This document shows, piece by piece, positions 32,233-41,416 of a DNA stretch of 64,000 nucleotides. Origin of the DNA: Micromonospora sp. NBC_00421 (GTDB lineage Bacteria > Actinomycetota > Actinomycetes > Mycobacteriales > Micromonosporaceae); contig NZ_CP107929.1 in assembly GCF_036017915.1 (NCBI RefSeq), positions 3,910,001 to 3,974,000 of the forward strand, in the 5' to 3' direction. Each line of letters begins with the position of its first letter. The first letter of the stretch is position 1. The notes beneath the pieces were generated by a model, which had not been told where the DNA came from, made no database searches, and saw nothing but the letters and a program-made list of their open reading frames with translations. Position numbers and translations under genes: made by a program.

Positions 32233-34290
32233 GTGGATCCCCACGACGCCACCGGGCGGCTCGCCACCCGATCCCGCCCGACCGGTCCCCGTACCATCCG
32301 TCCCGGCCGGCTCGCGGCGGCCCTGGCGGCGCTGGCCGTCACGGCGACGGTCGCCGGCTGCGGCGCCGACGCGGCCCGGACCACCCCGCCCCCGCCCGTC
32401 GCCGTCCCGGCCGCCCCCGGCGCGCCGGCCGATCCGGCGGCGCTGACCGCCCGGGACCTCGACGCCTGGCTGGACGGCCTGCTCCCGGCCGCGCTGGACC
32501 GGACCGGCATCGCCGGGGCCACCGTCGCCGTGGTACGCGACGGGCGGATCCTCACCGCCCGGGGCTACGGTCACGCCGACACGGGCACCGGCGCGGGTGG
32601 TTCCGCGGTGCCCGTCGACCCCGAGCGCCATCTGTTCCGGGTGGGGTCGGTGTCGAAGCTGCTCACCGCCACAGCGGTCCTGCAACTCGTGGAGAGCGGT
32701 GCCGTCGACCTGGACGCCGACGTCCAGAGCTACCTCGACTTCACCCTGCCCCGCAAGTACGACCGGCCGGTCACCCTGCGCCATCTGCTGACCCACACCG
32801 CCGGGTTCGAGGAGCGGATCGCCGGTCTGATCGGCCCGGAGGGCAGCCGGACCGACCTGCGTCGGGCCATGGTGACCGACCCGCCCGAGCAGATCTACCG
32901 GCCCGGCACCGTCCCCGCCTACTCCAACTACGGCAACGGCCTGGCCGGATACGTCGTCGAGCGGGTGACCGGCACCCGCTTCGAGGACTACGTCGCGCGC
33001 AACGTGCTGGCCCGCGCCGGCATGACGTCGTCGACCTTCGACCAGCCGCTGCCGGGGCCGCTGCGGGACCGGATGGCGAAGGGGTACGACACCGCCTCGG
33101 CGCCGGCCCAGCCGTTCGAGATCGTCAACCCGGCCCCGGCCGGTGCGCTCACCGCCCCGGCCACGGACATGGCCCGTTTCATGCTCGCCCAGTTGGGCGA
33201 GCCGATGGGCGGCCAGCCCCTGCTGAACCGGGCCACGCTCGCCCTCATGCAGCGGCCGGCACTCGACGCGGCCTCACTCGGCACGCTGGCCGACGGTCGT
33301 CGGATGAACCTCGGGTTCTTCGACGAGACCCGCAACGGCCGCCGCATCCTCGGTCACGGTGGGGACACCCAGTTCTTCCACTCCGAGCTCCAGATCTATC
33401 CGGAGGAGCGGGCCGGCATCTTCGTCGCGCTCAACGGCAACGGCCACGGGGCGCTGGACAGCCACCGCCTCCGGCAGGCGGTGGTGACGGGATTCGCCGA
33501 CCGGTACTTCCCACCGGTTACCGACCGGCCGGCCGGGACCGTCGACGCGCCGACCCGGGCGGAGCACGCCGCGCTGGCCGCCGGGACGTACGCGAGTTCC
33601 CGGGCGATGGCCAGCACCTTCCTGGCCGTGACCGGCCTGGCCGACCAGACGCGGGTGAGTGCCCGGCCCGACGGTCGACTGCTGTTCGAGCCGGGTCCGC
33701 TGTCCGATTCGCCCGCCGCGTACGAGGAGATCGCCCCGTGGGTGTGGCGGGAGGTCGGTGGGCAGCGGGTCGTCTCGATGCGGGTGGCCGACGGCCGGGT
33801 GGAGGCGATCGGCATGGAGTCCGCGTTCGCCCTGCTGCCGGTGCCGCCCGCCCGCAGTCTCGGGGTGGCCGTCCCGGTGCTCGCCGCCTCGACGGTCGTG
33901 CTCGTCCTCGCCCTGTCGGTCTGGCCGGTCGGTGTGGTCCGCCGCCGTCGCCTCGGCCGCGCCCCGCGGGACCGGGCGGGGCGGATCGCCCGGGTGTCCA
34001 CCCGCGTCGCCGTAGCCGCCACGGTGCTCGCCCTCGCCGGCTGGGTGCTGAGCCTGGTCACCGTCATGGGCCTGCGGGACGTCCCGGACGCCGCGCTGCG
34101 GACGGTGCAGGTGCTGCAACTCGTCGGCCTGCTCGGCGTGCTGCCGGCCGCCGTCCGGCTGGTCGACGACGTCCGTCGCCGGGCGGGCTGGCACCGGGCG
34201 GTCGGCAGTTGCCTGGTGCTGCTCGCGCTGGCCGGTACGGGCTGGTTCGCGGTGGAGTTCATGCTGCTCGCCCCGAGTGTCTCCTACTGA
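32233..34290 (+). CDS. Class C beta-lactamase-like serine hydrolase fused to four membrane helices
   Basis: 685 aa if started at GTG 32233. A signal segment ends in a lipobox-like VAGCGAD. The hydrolase domain has S139-x-x-K142 (GSVSKLLTATAVLQL), the Tyr motif PAYSNYGNGLAG and a third motif GHGGDTQFFHS, so it belongs to the penicillin-binding-protein/class C beta-lactamase fold. The C-terminal 170 residues hold four helices (for example VLAASTVVLVLALSVWPVGV and CLVLLALAGTGWFAVEF). It is probably an envelope peptidase or esterase; antibiotic resistance is not implied. A two-component pair follows by 90 nt. ATG/GTG choices upstream (32167) are possible. Confidence 0.82.
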   Translation: MDPHDATGRLATRSRPTGPRTIRPGRLAAALAALAVTATVAGCGADAARTTPPPPVAVPAAPGAPADPAALTARDLDAWLDGLLPAALDRTGIAGATVAVVRDGRILTARGYGHADTGTGAGGSAVPVDPERHLFRVGSVSKLLTATAVLQLVESGAVDLDADVQSYLDFTLPRKYDRPVTLRHLLTHTAGFEERIAGLIGPEGSRTDLRRAMVTDPPEQIYRPGTVPAYSNYGNGLAGYVVERVTGTRFEDYVARNVLARAGMTSSTFDQPLPGPLRDRMAKGYDTASAPAQPFEIVNPAPAGALTAPATDMARFMLAQLGEPMGGQPLLNRATLALMQRPALDAASLGTLADGRRMNLGFFDETRNGRRILGHGGDTQFFHSELQIYPEERAGIFVALNGNGHGALDSHRLRQAVVTGFADRYFPPVTDRPAGTVDAPTRAEHAALAAGTYASSRAMASTFLAVTGLADQTRVSARPDGRLLFEPGPLSDSPAAYEEIAPWVWREVGGQRVVSMRVADGRVEAIGMESAFALLPVPPARSLGVAVPVLAASTVVLVLALSVWPVGVVRRRRLGRAPRDRAGRIARVSTRVAVAATVLALAGWVLSLVTVMGLRDVPDAALRTVQVLQLVGLLGVLPAAVRLVDDVRRRAGWHRAVGSCLVLLALAGTGWFAVEFMLLAPSVSY

Positions 34291-34381
34291 GCCCGGTCGA
34301 CGGGCAGCGAAGACGGGCAACGGGGCGAGCAGACCTGCAGCGGGAGAAGGCGTGCAACGGGAGAACCAGGATGATCATCGG

Positions 34382-35725
34382 ATGAGCGAGCATTCCGGCA
34401 CCGGGTCGGCAGCTGTCGACGCCCCCGGACCACCCTGGCCCGGGGGCCGACCCGGCGCGCTGCTCGCGCGGCTCGGCTGGTTCGGGCGGGACTGCCTGCT
34501 CGCGGTCGGCGTCACGGTGCTGACCTTCGGGGTGCTCACGGCGGTCTTCCGGTTCGCGGGGGCGACGCAGGGGTTGCCCCTCGACCCGGCGCAGGCCCGG
34601 TTGGTCGTCGCCGTCTGCTGCGGCCAGACGCTGCTGCTGTGCCTGCGCCGGGTCCGCCCCAGGCTCTGCTTCGCGCTGGTGGTCGGGTTCCAGGTGCTGC
34701 TCATCGCCATGGTCCCGCCCGACATGACGGCGCGCGGCGTCGCCCCGTTCGTCGCCGCCTACACGGTCGGCACGTTGCTGCCGGTGCGGACCGCCCTGCT
34801 GTTCGCGGGCGGCGCGGTGCTGATCGAGACGACAGCCGTCGCGGTCGCCGCCGGTGGGACCGCCCAGCTGCCGGTCACGGTGGTCGGTCACCTCACCACC
34901 AGCGCGCTGTCCTACCTCGGCCCGATCCTGGTCGGCGGCTACGTCGCCACACACCGACGCTACGTGCGGCTGTTGCGGGTGCAGGCGGTCGAGGCGGTCC
35001 GGGCGCAGCAGACGACGGTGGCGGCCGCGATCGGCGCGGAGCGTTCCAGGATGGCCCGGGAGTTGCACGACGTGGCCGCCCACCACCTGTCCGGCATGGT
35101 GGTGCAGGCGGCGGCGGTCGAGCGGCTGATCGACCGGGATCCGGCGGCGGCGAAGGCCGGGGTGGCGTGGATCCGCGCCCAGGGCAAGGAAACCCTGGAC
35201 AACCTGCGGCTTGTCGTGGGGGTGCTGCGCGGGCGGCCCGGCGGCGGCGAACCGGCCGACCGGGGCGAGGGCAACGCCCCGGTGCCGGGGCTGGCGATGC
35301 TCGACGAGTTGGTCGGGACCGCTGCCGCGCTCGCCCCGGTCGAGCTGGTCCGGGAGGGCACCCCACGCGAGGTGCCCCCGATCGCCGACGTCGCGCTGTA
35401 CCGGATGGTGCAGGAGTGCCTGTCCAACGCCCGGCAGCACGCCCCGGGCGCACCGGTACGGGTGGTGCTCCGCTTCCGGGCACGCGAGGTGACGCTGGAG
35501 GTGGTGAACGCACCCGCTCCCCGGCGACCCGAGCCGGCGGCCCGCAGCAGCACCGGGGTGGGCCTGATCGGCATCCGGGAACGCGCCCAGCTGATCGGCG
35601 CGGGATACACCGCCGGCCCGACCGACGCGGGCGGCTGGTCGGTCGGGGTGAGCCTGCCGACGGGGCCGGACGGCGCGCGGGCACCATCTGTCGCACCGAC
35701 CGCGAGGGGAGCCGAACCGGCATGA
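34382..35725 (+). CDS. NarL-system sensor histidine kinase
   Basis: 447 aa from ATG 34382 (GTG 34352, behind GGGAGAAGG, is an equal alternative). Five or six membrane helices in the first 200 residues without a clear extracellular domain, then the HisKA_3 dimerisation motif RMARELHDVAAHHLSGMVVQ with the phospho-accepting His, and an HATPase with YRMVQECLSNARQHAP and GVGLIGIRERAQLIG. This is the DesK/LiaS-like intramembrane-sensing class. The stop overlaps the response-regulator start (ATGA). Confidence 0.9.
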   Translation: MSEHSGTGSAAVDAPGPPWPGGRPGALLARLGWFGRDCLLAVGVTVLTFGVLTAVFRFAGATQGLPLDPAQARLVVAVCCGQTLLLCLRRVRPRLCFALVVGFQVLLIAMVPPDMTARGVAPFVAAYTVGTLLPVRTALLFAGGAVLIETTAVAVAAGGTAQLPVTVVGHLTTSALSYLGPILVGGYVATHRRYVRLLRVQAVEAVRAQQTTVAAAIGAERSRMARELHDVAAHHLSGMVVQAAAVERLIDRDPAAAKAGVAWIRAQGKETLDNLRLVVGVLRGRPGGGEPADRGEGNAPVPGLAMLDELVGTAAALAPVELVREGTPREVPPIADVALYRMVQECLSNARQHAPGAPVRVVLRFRAREVTLEVVNAPAPRRPEPAARSSTGVGLIGIRERAQLIGAGYTAGPTDAGGWSVGVSLPTGPDGARAPSVAPTARGAEPA

Positions 35726-36372
35726 TCAGAGTGATGCTCGTCGACGACCAGGCGGTCGTCCGGGCCGGTTTCCGGGTCATCCTGGAGCACGCCGGGGACA
35801 TCGAGGTGGTGGGAGAAGCGTCGAACGGCACGTCGGCGGTCGAGTTGGCGGGCCGGCTGCGCCCGGACGTCGTCTGTATGGACGTCCGGATGCCCGGTGG
35901 CGACGGGCTCACCGCGACCCGCCAGATCGTCGCCGACGCGTCGGGCGCCGCGCCGGCCGTGCTGGTGGTGACGACGTTCGACCTCGACGAGTACGTCTTC
36001 GGTGCGCTGGAGTCGGGGGCGAGCGGATTCATCCTCAAGGACTGCGAGCCCGAGGAACTGATCGCCGCGATCCGGCGGTTGGCAAGCGGTTACGGGCTGG
36101 TCGACCAGGCGGTGACCCACCGGGTGATCGCGGAGTTCGCCCGCCGGCGGCCGGTCGCCGAGGCACCGTCGGCGCATCCGCTCACCGCCCGGGAGATCGA
36201 GATCGTCGTGCTGCTCGCCCGGGGTCTGTCGAATCTGGAGATCGCCAACGAGCTGTTCATCGAGACCAGCACCGTCAAGTCGCACCTCGGTCGGGCGATG
36301 GCCAAGATCGGCGTACGGGATCGGTTGCAGACCGTGGTGTGGGCGTACCGCACCGGGGTGGTCCCGCACTGA
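35722..36372 (+). CDS. NarL/FixJ-type response regulator
   Basis: 216 aa. Receiver domain with MLVDDQAVVRAGFRVILE, the phospho-Asp in VVCMDVRMPGGDG, Thr in VTTFDLDEY and Lys in FILKDCEPEEL; then a LuxR-type helix-turn-helix LTAREIEIVVLLARGLSNLE with ELFIETSTVKSHL. Overlaps the kinase gene by 4 nt. Targets are not visible; the membrane serine hydrolase 90 nt upstream of the kinase gene is the natural candidate. Confidence 0.93.
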   Translation: MIRVMLVDDQAVVRAGFRVILEHAGDIEVVGEASNGTSAVELAGRLRPDVVCMDVRMPGGDGLTATRQIVADASGAAPAVLVVTTFDLDEYVFGALESGASGFILKDCEPEELIAAIRRLASGYGLVDQAVTHRVIAEFARRRPVAEAPSAHPLTAREIEIVVLLARGLSNLEIANELFIETSTVKSHLGRAMAKIGVRDRLQTVVWAYRTGVVPH

Positions 36373-36434
36373 CCGGTGCGGCGGGGGCGGAGAGCCGTCC
36401 GGGCCGCCGGCGGTGATCACGGCGGGGTGGATGT

Positions 36435-36449
36435 GGTGTGGGCCACACC
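36435..36449. promoter_or_regulatory. Perfect palindrome upstream of fadA
   Basis: GGTGTGG-G-CCACACC, 7+1+7, about 135 nt before the fadA start. Confidence 0.4.
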
Positions 36450-36470
36450 GGGGGTGGTGACGGTCGTGGT

Positions 36471-36482
36471 TACTGGCGAGTA
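36471..36482. promoter_or_regulatory. TACT-N4-AGTA palindrome, candidate TetR-type operator for fadAB
   Basis: TTACTGGCGAGTAG with palindromic core TACTGGCGAGTA about 100 nt before the GTG of fadA. Its form resembles operators of TetR-family regulators of fatty-acid genes; no regulator gene is adjacent. Confidence 0.45.
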
Positions 36483-36581
36483 GCATTCTTCGGGAAACGC
36501 CAGTGCCGGCCGACCCTCGCCCGGCCCGTGCCGCCGCCCCGCGGCGCTGCGGCCGGGTCGTGGTCGAAGAGGAGGCTCCAA

Positions 36582-37778
36582 GTGCCCCGAGAAGTTCGGG
36601 ATGTCGTCTTCGTCGACGGTGTCCGCACCCCGTTCGGCAAGGCGGGTGGCATGTACGCCAACACCCGCGCCGACGATCTGGTGATCCGCTGCATTCGTGA
36701 GCTGCTGCGCCGCAACCCCCAGCTGCCCCCGGAGCGGGTCGAGGAGGTGGCCGTCGCCGCCACCACCCAGATCGGCGACCAGGGCCTCACCATCGGCCGC
36801 ACCGCCGCCCTGCTGTCCGGCCTGCCCAAGACCGTCCCCGGCTTCTCCGTCGACCGGATGTGCGCCGGCGCGATGACCGCCGTCACCGCCGTCGCCGGTG
36901 GCATCGCCATGGGCGCGTACGACATCGCCATCGCCGGTGGCGTCGAGCACATGGGCCGGCACCCGATGGGCGAGGGCGTCGACCCCAATCCGCGGATCAT
37001 CGCGGAGAAGCTGGTCGACCCGTCCGCCCTGGTGATGGGGGCCACCGCGGAGAACCTGCACGACCGGGTCCCGCACGTCACCAGGGAGCGCACCGACGCG
37101 TTCGCGCTCGCCTCGCAGCTCAAGACCGCCAAGGCGTACGCCGACGGCAAGTTGCAGGACGACCTGGTGCCGGTCGCGATCCGCGACGCCGAGGGCGGTT
37201 GGGGCCTGGCCACCGCCGACGAGGCGCCCCGGGAGACCTCGCTTGCGAAGCTGGCCACCCTGAAGACCCCGTTCCGCCCGCACGGCAAGGTCACCGCCGG
37301 CAACGCGGCCGGCCTGAACGACGGCGCCACCGCCAGCCTGCTCGCCGACGAGGCCACCGCCCGTGAACTGGGCCTGCCGGTCGCCATGCGGTTGGTGTCG
37401 TACGGCTACGTCGGGGTGGAACCCGAGGTGATGGGGGTCGGCCCGATCCCGTCGACCGAGAAGGCGCTGCGCATCGCCGGCCTCAGCATCGACGACATCG
37501 GCCTGTTCGAGCTGAACGAGGCGTTCGCCGTGCAGGTGCTGGCCTTCCTCGACCACTTCGGCATCGCCGACGACGACCCCCGGGTCAACCCGTGGGGCGG
37601 CGCGATCGCCATCGGCCACCCGCTCGCCTCCTCCGGCGTACGGCTGATGACGCAGCTCGCCCGGCAGTTCGCCGAGCACCCCGAGGTGCGCTACGGCGTC
37701 ACCGCCATGTGCATCGGCATCGGCATGGGCGGCACGGTCATCTGGGAGAACCCGAACTGGGAGGGTGGAGACAAATGA
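36582..37778 (+). CDS. fadA: Acetyl-CoA C-acyltransferase (thiolase, beta-oxidation)
   Basis: 398 aa from GTG 36582 with GAGGAGG 6 nt upstream. Nucleophilic Cys94 in VDRMCAGAMTAV, the GHP histidine His346 in AIAIGHPLASSG and the second Cys377 in AMCIGIGMGGT make a full thiolase triad. NEAFAVQ is also conserved. It cleaves 3-ketoacyl-CoA to acetyl-CoA in fatty-acid degradation. The stop overlaps the start of the FadB-like gene, so both subunits are made together. Confidence 0.95.
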   Translation: MPREVRDVVFVDGVRTPFGKAGGMYANTRADDLVIRCIRELLRRNPQLPPERVEEVAVAATTQIGDQGLTIGRTAALLSGLPKTVPGFSVDRMCAGAMTAVTAVAGGIAMGAYDIAIAGGVEHMGRHPMGEGVDPNPRIIAEKLVDPSALVMGATAENLHDRVPHVTRERTDAFALASQLKTAKAYADGKLQDDLVPVAIRDAEGGWGLATADEAPRETSLAKLATLKTPFRPHGKVTAGNAAGLNDGATASLLADEATARELGLPVAMRLVSYGYVGVEPEVMGVGPIPSTEKALRIAGLSIDDIGLFELNEAFAVQVLAFLDHFGIADDDPRVNPWGGAIAIGHPLASSGVRLMTQLARQFAEHPEVRYGVTAMCIGIGMGGTVIWENPNWEGGDK

Positions 37779-39841
37779 GCCTGGCTGCACCGAACGAGGT
37801 CGTCACCCGGGCGCTGCTGCGGCAGGTGAGCGTGCCGGGGCTGGACCGCCCGGCCGCCCTGATCACCCTGGACAACGGCCTCGACCACACCAAGCCGAAC
37901 ACCTTCGGCCCGGCCGGCCTGGCCAGCCTCGACGAGGCGATCACCGCCGCGCTGGCCGCCGACCCGGCGTTCGTCGCGGTCACCGGCAAGCCGTACATCT
38001 TCTGTGTCGGCGCGGACATCGTCGGCCTCCCGGCCCTCGCGGACCGGGCGCAGGCGCTGGAGATCGGCCGGCTCGGTCACCGGGTCTTCGCCCGGCTCAA
38101 GGACAGCGCCGTGCCCACCTTCGCCTTCGTCAACGGCGCGGCGATGGGCGGCGGCCTGGAACTGGCCCTGCACTGCCACTACCGGACGCTGTCCGGCGGC
38201 GCGGCGGCCCTCGCGCTGCCCGAGGTCTCGCTCGGCCTGGTCCCCGGGTGGGGCGGCACCCAGCTGCTGCCGAACCTGATCGGCATCCCCGCCGCCACCC
38301 AGGTGATCATCCAGAACCCGCTGACGCAGAACAAGATGCTCAAGCCGAAGCAGGCTGCCGAGCTGGGCATCGCGGACGTGCTGCTGGAGCCGGCCGACTT
38401 CCTGGAGCGGTCCCTGGAGTGGGCCGCCGGCGTGGTCCGGGGCGCGGTCACGGTGACCCGGCCCGAGGTCGACAAGGACATGTGGGCGGGCGTGCTGTAC
38501 TTCGCCCGGCAGACCCTGGACCAGCGGTTGCACGGCGCGGTCCCGGCCGCGTACCGGGCGCTGGACCTGCTGGAGACGGCGAAGGACGCCGACTTCGCCA
38601 CCGGCACCGCCGCCGAGGACGAGGCGCTCGCCGACCTGATCTTCTCCGAGGAGCTGCGCAGCGGCCTGTACGCCTTCGACCTGGTGCAGCGCCGGGCCAA
38701 GCGGCCGGCCGGCGCACCGGACAAGGGCCTGGCCCGGCCGGTCACCAAGGTCGGCATCGTCGGCGCCGGCCTGATGGCCAGCCAGCTCGCGCTGCTGTTC
38801 GCCCGCCGCCTCCAGGTGCCGGTCGTGCTGACCGACCTGGACCAGTCGCGGGTCGACAAGGGTGTCGGCTACGTGCACACCCAGATCGAGAAGGCCGTCA
38901 CCAAGGGCCGGATGGACAAGGGCACCGCCGCCAAGCTGTACGGCCTGGTCTCCGGCTCGGTCGACAAGTCCGTCTTCGCCGACGCCGACTTCGTCATCGA
39001 GGCGGTCTTCGAGGACCTGGACGTCAAGAAGCAGGTCTGGGCCGAGCTGGAGAAGATCGTCTCGCCGGAGGCGGTGCTCGCCACCAACACCTCGTCGCTG
39101 TCGATCACCGCGATGGCCGCCGAGCTGGAGCACCCGCAGCGCCTGGTGGGCTTCCACTTCTTCAACCCGGTCGCCGTGCTGCCGCTACTGGAGATCGTCC
39201 GGGGCGAACGGACCGACGACGCCACCCTGGCCACCGCGTTCGCGGTGGGCAAGGGGTTGAAGAAGTCCTCGGTGCTGGTCAAGGACGCCCCGGCGTTCGT
39301 GGTCAACCGGCTGCTCACCCGCTTCCTCGGCACCGTGTTCGCCGCTGTCGACGCGGGCACCCCGCTGGAGGTGGCGAACAGCGCACTGGACCCGTTGGGG
39401 CTGCCGATGCGTCCGCTCGCCCTGCTCCAGTTGGTCGGGCCGGCCGTGGCTTACCACGTGGGCGGCACCCTGCACGCGGCGTACCCGGACCGGTACCCGG
39501 TCAGCGAGAACCTCAGGCGGATCGCCGAATCGGGCCAGCCGATCGTCGTCGAGGACCGGATCAACGACGACGTGGCCACGCTGCTCGTGGTCGGCGACCA
39601 GCCGCTCACCGCCGAGCAGGTGCGACAGAACGCGCTCGACGCGCTGGCCCAGGAGACCCGGCTGATGCTCGACGAGGGTGTCGTCGCCGAGGCGCAGGAC
39701 ATCGACCTGTGCCTGATCCTCGGTGCCGGCTGGCCGTTCCACCTGGGCGGGATCACCCCCTACCTGGACCGGACCGGCACCGCCGAGCGGGTCACCGGTA
39801 AGCGCTTCCTGCCGCGTGGGGTCGCCAGCCTGCGCGCCTGA
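37775..39841 (+). CDS. fadB: Multifunctional fatty acid oxidation protein alpha subunit (enoyl-CoA hydratase / 3-hydroxyacyl-CoA dehydrogenase)
   Basis: 688 aa. The N-terminal crotonase domain shows KPYIFCVGADIVGLP, NGAAMGGGLELALHC and PEVSLGLVPGWGGTQLLP; the C-terminal dehydrogenase begins VGIVGAGLMASQLALLFARR (NAD-binding GxGxM/A form) and includes ATNTSSLSI and VGFHFFNPV with the catalytic His. Slightly shorter than E. coli FadB (729 aa), like other actinobacterial versions. Together with FadA it runs two or three steps of beta-oxidation. The start overlaps fadA by 4 nt and a strong terminator follows. Confidence 0.95.
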   Translation: MSLAAPNEVVTRALLRQVSVPGLDRPAALITLDNGLDHTKPNTFGPAGLASLDEAITAALAADPAFVAVTGKPYIFCVGADIVGLPALADRAQALEIGRLGHRVFARLKDSAVPTFAFVNGAAMGGGLELALHCHYRTLSGGAAALALPEVSLGLVPGWGGTQLLPNLIGIPAATQVIIQNPLTQNKMLKPKQAAELGIADVLLEPADFLERSLEWAAGVVRGAVTVTRPEVDKDMWAGVLYFARQTLDQRLHGAVPAAYRALDLLETAKDADFATGTAAEDEALADLIFSEELRSGLYAFDLVQRRAKRPAGAPDKGLARPVTKVGIVGAGLMASQLALLFARRLQVPVVLTDLDQSRVDKGVGYVHTQIEKAVTKGRMDKGTAAKLYGLVSGSVDKSVFADADFVIEAVFEDLDVKKQVWAELEKIVSPEAVLATNTSSLSITAMAAELEHPQRLVGFHFFNPVAVLPLLEIVRGERTDDATLATAFAVGKGLKKSSVLVKDAPAFVVNRLLTRFLGTVFAAVDAGTPLEVANSALDPLGLPMRPLALLQLVGPAVAYHVGGTLHAAYPDRYPVSENLRRIAESGQPIVVEDRINDDVATLLVVGDQPLTAEQVRQNALDALAQETRLMLDEGVVAEAQDIDLCLILGAGWPFHLGGITPYLDRTGTAERVTGKRFLPRGVASLRA

Positions 39842-39860
39842 GTCATCCCCCGCTCCCCCG

Positions 39861-39914
39861 CGATCGCGGTGGCCGGCGACGCCCTCCCCCGGGCGTCGTT
39901 GGCCACCGCGATCG
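39861..39914 (+). terminator. Terminator after fadB
   Basis: CGATCGCGGTGGCC (39861-39874) pairs with GGCCACCGCGATCG (39901-39914); the inner part (GACGCC/GGCGTC) extends the stem. Followed by TCGTTTGCG. Confidence 0.85.
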
Positions 39915-39969
39915 TCGTTTGCGTACCCTCGTCAGACTCGGGGGGCTGCGCGGCCGGGCTCCGTCTGGC

Positions 39970-39975
39970 TACGAT
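39970..39975 (+). promoter_or_regulatory. Candidate -10 of the proline-rich membrane protein gene
   Basis: TACGAT within GGCTACGATCA; the paralog has TAAGAT in the same context (GGCTAAGATCA). A transcript would have a 5' leader of about 25-30 nt with the GGAG site. Confidence 0.5.
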
Positions 39976-40008
39976 CACGCGTTCTCACCCTCGCCTGGAG
40001 CTGATCTG

Positions 40009-41304
40009 ATGACCTCACCGCCGGTCGATCCCTGGTCCGGGCAGCCGGAGCACGGCTCGCCCACCGGTCACTACCCGTCTGCGCCCGACGGTCCGCACAC
40101 CCCCACCCCACCCCCGCACACCCCGCCGGAGGGCGGCGGCTGGCCCACCACGCCGTACCCGCCGGCACCGACCGGGCAGCCCGGCGGCTGGCCGGCCGAC
40201 CCCCAGTCCGGGCCACCGGCCGACCCCTACCCCGCCCCGCAGTACGGTGGCTGGCAGCCCGATCCGGGCCAGGGCGGCTACCCCCACGCACCGCAGTCCG
40301 GCCCGCCCGGCTACCCCCACGCACCGCAGTCCGGCCCGCCCGGCGCGCCGCATTCCGGTTACCCCGGCGCACCACAGTCCGGCCCACCCTCCGGTTACCC
40401 CGGCGCTCCACAGCCCGGCTACCCGAACCCCCCGCAGCCCGGTTACCCGGGCGCACCGCAGTCGGGGTATCCCGGCGCACCGCAGCCCGGCTACCCCGGC
40501 GCACCGCAACCCGGGTATCCGGGCGCCCCCGGGCCGGGCGGCTATCCCGATCCGGCCCCTCAGCAGTACTCCGGCTTCGCCGGTACGCCGTACCACCCTC
40601 CGCACGGACCGGCCCCGCAGCGGTCGAAGCTGCCGCTGCTGCTCTCGCTCGGGCTCGTCGGGCTGCTGGTGCTCTGCCTCGGCGGCGGCGGTCTCGCCTG
40701 GGTCGCCCTCGGTGACGACAACGACACCGAGCCGACGCCGACGCCGACGCCCACCGGGGCCGCGTCGCCCACCCCCAGCCCCACCCCGGTCGAGACGGAG
40801 AGCCCGACCCCCGAGCCCACCCCCTCCGAGGAGGCCGACGACCCCGGCCCGATCCGGCTGGTGACCCCGGCGACCCTCGGTGGCAGGTCCAAGAGCACCG
40901 ACCCTGAGCTGCGCCGTATCGCCGACCAGATGGTCCGCGACATGAAGTCCGAAGTACGCAACGAGACCGGCGCGGTCAGCGCCTTCTACGGCAGCGCGGC
41001 CGGCCGCAACATGGTGATGATGGCCGGCGCGTCCGGCCCGGTCATCCTCCCCGAGCAGGAGCTGGAGGACGCGGTCAAGGGTCTGGGCAGTTCGCTGGCG
41101 GTCAAGAAGATGTCGACGATCGAGCCGGGGCCGCTGGGCGGGGTGGCCAAGTGCGGTGACGGCAAGGCGTCCGGCATCGCGCTCGGCGTCTGCGTCTGGG
41201 CCGACCACGGCAGCGTCGGCATGATCGTCATGTACTTCTCCTCCGCGACCAAGGCGAAGTCCGAGTTCGCCGCCCTCCGGGGCCAGATCGAGAAGCGGGA
41301 CTGA
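40009..41304 (+). CDS. Proline/glycine-rich N-terminus, single-span membrane protein
   Basis: 431 aa from ATG 40009 (GGAG 9 nt upstream). Residues 1-205 are a Pro/Gly/Tyr-rich cytoplasmic region with many GYPGAPQ/GYPHAPQ repeats; one membrane helix follows (LLSLGLVGLLVLCLGGGGLAWVAL), a Pro/Thr/Glu spacer, then a roughly 150-residue extracytoplasmic domain with two Cys (KCGDGKASGIALGVCVWADHGSVG). The neighbouring gene encodes a shorter paralog with the same extracytoplasmic domain. Function unknown; the fold is shared by many actinobacterial surface proteins. Confidence 0.8.
   Translation: MTSPPVDPWSGQPEHGSPTGHYPSAPDGPHTPTPPPHTPPEGGGWPTTPYPPAPTGQPGGWPADPQSGPPADPYPAPQYGGWQPDPGQGGYPHAPQSGPPGYPHAPQSGPPGAPHSGYPGAPQSGPPSGYPGAPQPGYPNPPQPGYPGAPQSGYPGAPQPGYPGAPQPGYPGAPGPGGYPDPAPQQYSGFAGTPYHPPHGPAPQRSKLPLLLSLGLVGLLVLCLGGGGLAWVALGDDNDTEPTPTPTPTGAASPTPSPTPVETESPTPEPTPSEEADDPGPIRLVTPATLGGRSKSTDPELRRIADQMVRDMKSEVRNETGAVSAFYGSAAGRNMVMMAGASGPVILPEQELEDAVKGLGSSLAVKKMSTIEPGPLGGVAKCGDGKASGIALGVCVWADHGSVGMIVMYFSSATKAKSEFAALRGQIEKRD
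40256..40551 (+). repeat. Coding repeat array for GYP-x-APQ units
   Basis: About a dozen imperfect 18-24 nt units, such as GGCTACCCCGGCGCACCG, encode GYPGAPQ-like heptads. Confidence 0.85.
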
Positions 41305-41373
41305 CCCGGCGGTGGACAGGGCGGCGGCGGGCGGGCCGGCGGGCGCGGGCCGGTGAATGTCGGTCACTCTGGC

Positions 41374-41379
41374 TAAGAT
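41374..41379 (+). promoter_or_regulatory. Candidate -10 of the second proline-rich gene
   Basis: TAAGAT in GGCTAAGATCA, aligned with the element before the paralog; the two leaders also share CTCACCC and TGGAG. Confidence 0.5.
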
Positions 41380-41416
41380 CATCCGGCCTCACCCACGAAA
41401 TTCTGGAGTAGACCTG

